The translations under genes were made by a program, and so were the position numbers. DNA of 64,000 nt, taken from Limnomonas spitsbergensis. Lineage: Eukaryota > Chlorophyta > Chlorophyceae > Chlamydomonadales. Positions 58,601 to 64,000 of this stretch are shown piece after piece. The stretch is taken from the NCBI GenBank assembly GCA_037349105.1, contig JAYJMM010000116.1, positions 3,162,001-3,226,000 of the forward strand, given 5' to 3'. The stretch's first letter is position 1. Every line of letters starts with the position of its first letter. The notes under the pieces are model-generated. The model did no database searches, was not told the origin of the DNA, and saw only the letters and a list, made by a program, of their open reading frames with translations.

Positions 58601-60278
58601 GGTTTCTAGCCTACTTCTGCCTCTGGCGAGTGTCATCGTCATATCCATCACTTTGGAGTTTGGACACCCACTGATGCCGCTGTGAATAGTTTGTCACCTA
58701 GCTAGCTACTGCCAGCGTCCATTCAATGGAGAACTAATGTCCTTAACCCTAGGTGTCTATGACTAAATTATATGACTAAATTTTCTCCACCTCAGACATG
58801 TGGTGTCGTCCTGAGCTTAAACTTAGGAGCCAACAGATTAATTGTTTACCAGTGAATAAATATATGTGCATACCATAGACTTGATTTGCCTTCCCTCGGG
58901 TATCAATTAATTAATTATTTCTTTTCATGCTGCCCTCGGGGCAAAACAGTTGTTCAATGCTGCCCTCTGAGCAGATTTTTGTTTTAATCCGTTCCCTCGG
59001 CACCGAAATTCGCTTAAGAGCTATGTTGAAAGCCTTAGAGCTGCCATGTAGTACACTCAGTTCAACAACCAAAATCAACAGAGAAACAATCATCGAAGGA
59101 CACTTGATAGCACTGATGACCCTCAACATGGTGCCCGTACAACATGCAGGCCTCCCATCCAGGTCTATGTCGATATAGTACCGGCACTACCGAAACAATC
59201 GAGTTAAACGCTTGCACTGTACAGAGTAGCAGCCCTTGAAGACACACTCAGAGCACCCTTGCCCTTTCTCACGCCCCCCTCGGACACTGCTCTGAGCCCC
59301 TGCGCATTAGCTCTTTCAGCAGCCAACCCTCCGGCCATTGATTGCGCATGCCCTTTCGCAAGCAGTGGGTGCTAGCCCCAGCTCAGGCTCCTCAGGCATC
59401 ATGAATGCTGGGTCCATGTCAGGCTGGTCTTTTAAGGGGGGCACGATCCCTAAGGGAGCATATCAGATGAGAGATCGAAACCAGAAGGCCATCACATGAG
59501 ATAAAAATAAGGACGCATGTCAGAAGAGAGATCGAAATGAGGGCTGACCAGGTGAGAGATCGAAACCAGAAGGCCATCACATGAGATCGAAATAAGAACA
59601 CATCTCAGAAGAGAGATTGAAATAAGAGGGCTGACCAGATAAGAGATCGAAACCAGAAGGCCATACCCGTTGTACCAGACATCGAATGAACGAACGGCGA
59701 CAGGCGGTGGCGACAGGGGCCTCGAGGACAGCGACTTTCCATCTTATTAATATTTAAATATTCGCGCCCCTCACCCCAAAGAATGAATATTTGATGTATC
59801 CCTCGGGCATAACCCTCACCCCCAAACAACATAAAATTATGAGGGAAGGCTAACCGAATCTACTGTAGTTGCATACGGTATATATTCATATAATTACATA
59901 CCCGTGTATGATATTTGTTTGTGCATACCTGTTGCTGGCCGGTCCTCTCTATAGTGTCAGGCAAATGGTCTGTCCTATCGTTCCACCAAGACGCACTGCA
60001 ATTCCTTTTGTCATTCTCCAGCCCCCAAATAAATGGCTTACGCGTTGTGGCCCGCTGCCAGGTCTGACGAGCAAGTGGCCTCATCTCATCCTCCAATCCC
60101 CGCACACCTTGTAAATCCTGCTGCCAAAACGGATCCGCGTGAACTGTCAATCCCCTGACCCCCCATTGCTAAATGCGTGCCCCACCTTCTCCCCACTCCC
60201 AGGCCAAACGAGTGGCGTGGTCTTTTCCTTCAACCTGCAAGGATTAGAGGAATTACGAGAGATCGCTCAATCTGCAAG
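52603..60278 (+). CDS. Unrecognised membrane protein, internal exons (both ends outside)
   Basis: Five + strand exons join in phase with GT-AG introns: 52603-52713, 55925-56352, 57139-57255, 58447-58559 and 60203-60278. The first reads ILNYWVSGVGVINKWADVGV and ends CIFWALLK, aromatic and partly hydrophobic. The second reads AYAEKVRGGYASGPKTLRMA, then AYNGPKDFWTVADDM, a Cys-rich patch (CCAGKGGGHC) and a Ser/Gly linker. The third begins YLVLTAFLLTATTWYWAF, a good membrane helix, then a basic segment. The last two read MTFQTDFMPPERFAAMRDSL, AFVGNDLNKELFGQTSGVVF and SFNLQGLEELREIAQSA. I do not recognise the family. An ORF and transposon debris lie where upstream exons should be, and the next intron enters the 12-bp array. 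The phases agree at all four junctions. Confidence 0.6.
52690..53180 (+). repeat. 94-bp tandem repeats covering an exon end and its donor
   Basis: TGCATCTTCTGGGCTCTGCT begins at 52690 inside the exon 52603-52713, and recurs at 52784, 52878, 52972, 53066 and 53160, exactly 94 bp apart each time (five full units and one partial). Each unit includes the exon end (CIFWALL), the AAG/GTGAAGGAGAAGCTG junction (ACG/GTCAAGGAGAAG in copies) and about 70 bp of intron. All copies keep an intact GT. Confidence 0.95.
53640..53800 (+). mobile_element. SINE-like dispersed repeat, copy 5
   Basis: TTCAGCTACAATTCAGCTAC, ATCACGGCCTACGGCTG, GGGGGCCTGGGGTAGCAAGT, then GCTCGGGCCACCGG and a GGTGGCCACCGGGCGGCC block. 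This is the best full-length representative. Confidence 0.7.
54478..54600 (+). mobile_element. LINE 3'-tail fragment
   Basis: ACATCACACCTCAGGGCCCT, then GTTCAAAGAACTCGGCCGCA and TGGGC, aligns with the tails of the LINE copies at 23.43 and 33.63 kb, followed by an A/G-rich stretch as in those copies. Confidence 0.55.
55355..55485 (+). mobile_element. SINE-like dispersed repeat, copy 6 (diverged)
   Basis: GATTCAGCTACTATTCAGCT, ACATCACC, GGGGCTTGTGCAGC and ACTTGGGCCACCCG occur in the same order as in the other copies. Confidence 0.5.
55560..56080 (+). repeat. Degenerate repeats of an acceptor-like motif
   Basis: The phrase CCTGTTGCACC-AG or CCTGCTGC...CAGG recurs about every 45-50 bp from 55565 to 56070. 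Two of the occurrences stand directly before AGGCATATGCCGAA and AGGCGTACAACGGCCCCAAG, which read QAYAEK and QAYNGPK. They look like related exon starts. Confidence 0.55.
56325..56520 (+). repeat. Two-copy duplication of an exon end and donor
   Basis: AAGCCCTT/GTGAGT at 56352 recurs about 95 bp later as AAGCCCTT/GTGGGT (about 56440-56453). The surrounding sequence (GGAAATGGGTTTGAGTAAAG and GGAAGTGGGTTCAAGTAGAA) is also copied. Confidence 0.8.
57065..57140 (+). repeat. Two-copy duplication of a 3' splice site
   Basis: CATGCACATTGTTCCGCCAT then GCAGG, ending at 57094, recurs 46 bp later as CATGCACCTTCCTCCGCCAT then GCAGG, the acceptor of exon 57139-57255. Looser CATGCACC strings occur back to about 56690. 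Confidence 0.65.
58225..58320 (-). mobile_element. SINE-like dispersed repeat, copy 7
   Basis: On the - strand: CAGCCGAGGGGGCTTGGTGT, AGCAAGCCCTGCTGCTTGGG, CCACCGGG. This is a near-perfect match to the core of the other copies. Confidence 0.6.
59465..59665. repeat. Tandem repeat of about 87 bp
   Basis: GAGAGATCGAAACCAGAAGG then CCATCACATGAGAT occurs near 59469 and 59555, with a partial third copy near 59641. Between them GAGAGATCGAAATGAG and GAGGGCTGACCAG also repeat, so a smaller sub-repeat (AGAGATCGAAA) is present. Confidence 0.85.
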
Positions 60279-60348
60279 GTGTGCAGATTGGCAGCATGAC
60301 ACACACGCTTATTGATTAATTGGCCTACTGCTGTCCGTCCGTTTAGTC

Positions 60349-63300
60349 CGTATCCGTACCGGTATCCGCACTGGTATCCGCACTGGTATCCGCACACGTA
60401 TCCGCACCGGTATCCGTACTGGTATCCGTATTGTTATCCGTACTGGTATCCGTACTGGTATCCGTACAGGTATCCGCACTGGTATCCGTACTGGTATCCG
60501 TACTGGTATCCGCACTGGTATCCGCACTGGTATCCGTAATGGTATCCTTACTGGTATCCGTACTGGTATCCGCACTGGTATGCGCACTGGTATGCGCACT
60601 GGTATCCTAACTGGTATCCGTACCGGTATCCGTACCGGTATCCTAACTGGTATCCGTACTGGTACCCGCACTGGTATGCGCACTGGTATGCGCACTGGTA
60701 TCCGTACTGGTATCCGTACTGGTATCCGCACTGGTATCCGTACTGGTATCCGTACCGGTATCCGCACTGGTATCCGTACTGGTATCCGCACTGGTATCCG
60801 TACTGGTATCCGTACCGGTATCCGTACTGGTATCCGTACTGGTATCCGCACTGGTATGCGCACTGGTATGCGCACTGGTATCCTAACTGGTATCCGTACC
60901 GGTATCCGTACCGGTATCCGCACCGGTATCCGTACTAGTATCCGTACTGGTATCCGTACCGGTATCCGTACCGGTATCCGTACTGGTATCCGTACAAGTA
61001 TCCGTACAGGTATCCGCACTGGTATCCGTACTGGTATCCGTACTGGTATCCGCACTGTTATCCGTACTAGTATCCGTACTGGTATCCGTACTGGTATCCG
61101 CACTGGTATGCGCACTGGTATGCGCACTGGTATCCTAACCGGTATCCGTACCGGTATCCGCACCGGTATCCGTACTGGTATCCGTACTGGTATCCGTACC
61201 GGTATCCGTACTGGTATCCGTACTGGTATCCGTACTGGTATCCGTACAGGTATCCGTACTGGTATCCGTACTGGTATCCGCACTGGTATCCATACTGGTA
61301 TCCGTACTGGTATCCTAACTGGTATCCGTACCGGTATCCATACTGGTATCCGTACTAGTATCCGCACTAGTATCCGTACTGGTATCCGTACTGGTATCTG
61401 TACTGGTATCCGTACTGGTGTCCGCACTGGTTTGCCCACTGGTATGCGCACTTGTATCCGCACTAGCATCCGTACCGGTATCCGCACTGGTATCCGCACT
61501 GGTATCCGTACTGGTATCCGTGCAAGTATCCGTACTGGTATCCGTGCTGGTATCCGTACTGGTATCCGTACTATTGTCCGCACTGGTTTGCGCACTGGTA
61601 TGCGCACTTGTATCCTAACTGGTATCCGTACCGGTATCCGCAACGGTATCCGTACTGGTATCCGTACTGGTATCCGTACTGGTATCCGTACTGGTATCCG
61701 TACTGGTATCCGCAATGGTATCCGCACTGGTATCCGTACTGGAATCCGCACTGGTATCCGTAATGGCATCCGCATTGGTATCCGTACTGGTATCCGTACT
61801 GGTATCCGTAATGGTATCCGTATTGGTATCCGTACTGGTATCCGCACTGGTATCCGCACTGGTATCCGTACTGGTATCCGCACTGGTATCCGTACTGGTA
61901 TCCGTACTGGTATCCGCACTGGTATCCGTACTGGTATCCGCACTGGTATCCGTACTGGTATCCGTACTGGTATCCGTACTGGTATCCGTACTGGTATCCG
62001 CACTGGTATGTGCACTGGTATGCGCACTGGTATCCTAACTGGTATCCGTACCGGTATCCGTACCGGTATCCGCACCGGTATCCGTACTGGTATCCGTACT
62101 GGTATCCGTACTGGTATCCGTACTGGTATCCGTACTGGTATCCGTACTGGTATCCGCACTGGTATCCGTACTGGTATCCGTACTGGTATCCGCACTGTTA
62201 TCCGTACTGGTATCCGTACTGGTATCCGTACTGGTATCCGCACTGGTATGCGCACTGGTATGCGCATTGGTATCCTAACCGGTATCCGTACCGGTATCCG
62301 CACCGGTATCCGTACAGGTATCCGTACTGGTATCCGTACCGGTATCCGTACTGGTATCCGTACTGGTATCCGTACTAGTATCCGTACAGGTATCTGTAGT
62401 GGTATCCGTACTGGTATCCGCACTGGTTTGCCCACTGGTATGCGCACTTGTATCCTAATTGGTATCCGTACCGGTATCCATACTGGTATCCGTACTAGTA
62501 TCCGCACTGGTATCCGTACTGGTATCCGTACTGGTATCTGTACTGGTATCCGTACGGGTGTCCGCACTGGTTTGCGCACTGGTATGCGCACTTGTATCCT
62601 AACTGGTATCCGTACCGGTATCCGCACCGGTATCCGTACTGGTATCCGTACTGGTATCCGTACTAATATCCGTACTGGTATCCGTACTGGTATCCGTACT
62701 GGTATCCGTACAGGTATCCGCACTGGTATCCGCACTGGTATCCGTACTGGAATCCGCACTGGTATCCGTAATGGTATCCGCACTGGTATCCGTACTGGTA
62801 TCCGTACTGGTATCCGTACAGGTATCCGCACTGGTATCCGTACTGGTATCCGTACAGGTATCCGCACTGGTATCCGCACTGGTATCCGTAATGGTATCCG
62901 CACTGGTATCCGCACTGGTATCCGCACTGGTATCCGTACTGGTATCCTTACTGGTATCCGTACTGGTATCTGCACTGGTATGCGCACTGGTATGCGCACT
63001 GGTATCCTAACTGGTATCCGTACCGGTATCCGTACCGGTATCCTAACTGGTATCCGTACTGGTATCCGCACTGGTATGCGCACTGGTATGCGCACTGGTA
63101 TCCGTACTGGTATCCGTACTGGTATCCGCACTGGTATCCGTACTGGTATCCGTACCGGTATCCGCACTGGTATCCGTACTGGTATCCGCACTGGTATCCG
63201 TACTGGTATCCGTACCGGTATCCGTACTGGTATCCGTACTGGTATCCGCACTGGTATGCTCACTGGTATGCGCACTGGTATCCTAACTGGTATCCGTACC

Positions 63301-64000
63301 GGTATCCGTACCGGTATCCGCACCGGTATCCGTACTGGTATCCGTACTGGTATCCGTACCGGTATCCGTACTGGTATCCGTACTGGTATCCGTACAGGTA
63401 TCCGCACTGGTATCCGTACTGGTATCCGTACTGGTATCCGCACTGGTATCCGTACTGGTATCCGTACTGGTATCCGTACTGGTATCCGCACTGGTATGCG
63501 CACTGGTATGCGCATTGGTATCCTAACCGGTATCCGTACCGGTATCCGCACCGGTATCCGTACAGGTATCCGTACTGGTATCCGTACCGGTATCCGTACT
63601 GGTATCCGTACTGGTATCCGTACTAGTATCCGTACAGGTATCCGTAGTGGTATCCGTACTGGTATCCGCACTGGTTTGCCCACTGGTATGCGCACTTGTA
63701 TCCTAATTGGTATCCGTACCGGTATCCATACTGGTATCCGTACTAGTATCCGCACTGGTATCCGTACTGGTATCCGTACTGGTATCTGTACTGGTATCCG
63801 TACGGGTGTCCGCACTGGTTTGCGCACTGGTATGCGCACTTGTATCCTAACTGGTATCCGTACCGGTATCCGCACCGGTATCCGTACTGGTATCCGTACT
63901 GGTATCCGTACTGGTATCCGTACTGGTATCCGTACTGGTATCCGTACTGGTATCCGTACTGGTATCCGTACTGGTATCCGTACTGGTATCCGTACTGGTA
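60349..64000. repeat. Giant 12-bp tandem array, continues past window
   Basis: Over 300 units of GGTATCCGTACT and close variants (GGTATCCGCACT, GGTATCCGTACC, GGTATGCGCACT, GGTATCCTAACT). From 60361 to the window end the units stay in perfect 12-bp register with no indels. Higher-order copies are visible: GGTTTGCCCACT at 62425 and 63673 are 1248 bp (104 units) apart, and GGAATCCGCACT at 61741 and 62749 are 1008 bp (84 units) apart. The - strand frame reads (RIPV)n for 1188 codons only because the period is 12. By phase it lies in an intron after exon 60203-60278. Confidence 0.97.

Noticed and set aside
60309..63875. 1188-codon RIPV repeat protein on the minus strand
   Set aside because: The period of 12 bp keeps the frame open trivially; no promoter, splice or upstream coding sequence was seen.

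Overview
This window is eukaryotic nuclear DNA, most likely from a green alga. The reasons are: every recognisable gene is split by many GT-AG introns; there is a clock-type CCA1/LHY/REVEILLE-like MYB gene carrying both the SHAQKF helix and the downstream PPPRPKRK motif of the plant lineage; a short internal run of CCCTAAA (plant/algal telomere type) is present; and LINE remnants with a zf-RVT-like C-terminus occur. The species cannot be fixed from sequence alone. Gene models were built by hand from splice sites, reading phase and protein similarity recalled from known families; no database search was run.

Layout. 0.3-3.8 kb: pirin gene, + strand, 5' end cut off by the window. 5.7-7.5 kb: 3' exons of an unrecognised - strand gene. 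8.45-12.55 kb: 117 tandem units of 35 bp. 13.3-22.1 kb: inward-rectifier-type K+ channel (Kir), - strand, about ten exons. 24.7-33.1 kb: RRP7-like rRNA-processing gene, + strand, whose first intron holds about 54 units of a 54-bp repeat. 33.6-34.9 kb: 5'-truncated LINE. 35.1-36.0 kb: broken ORF of unknown origin. 37.3-47.2 kb: CCA1/LHY-like MYB gene, + strand, 19 coding exons, predicted 1081 residues. 48.5-52.5 kb: mobile-element territory (BED-like finger fragment, 415-bp MITE with TTA target duplication, ORF with an NPP motif). 52.6-60.3 kb and beyond: + strand gene for an unrecognised membrane protein, interrupted at the window end by a giant 12-bp array (60.35-64.0 kb).

The most striking pattern is that small tandem duplications repeatedly span exon-intron junctions. 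In the Kir gene at least four exons have partial copies in the adjacent intron, including about a dozen decoy 3' splice sites before one exon and two near-identical 34-bp mini-exons. In the 52.6-60.3 kb gene, at least three junctions are duplicated, one of them in six exact 94-bp steps. The pirin gene has a relic copy of its last exon end. This looks like a genome-wide mode of intron growth, possibly intron creation, and deserves a systematic test.

The genes do not form a pathway. They are unrelated housekeeping, channel and regulatory genes in a repeat-inflated, intron-rich genome. The very long open frames over the 35-, 54- and 12-bp arrays are artefacts of repeat periodicity.
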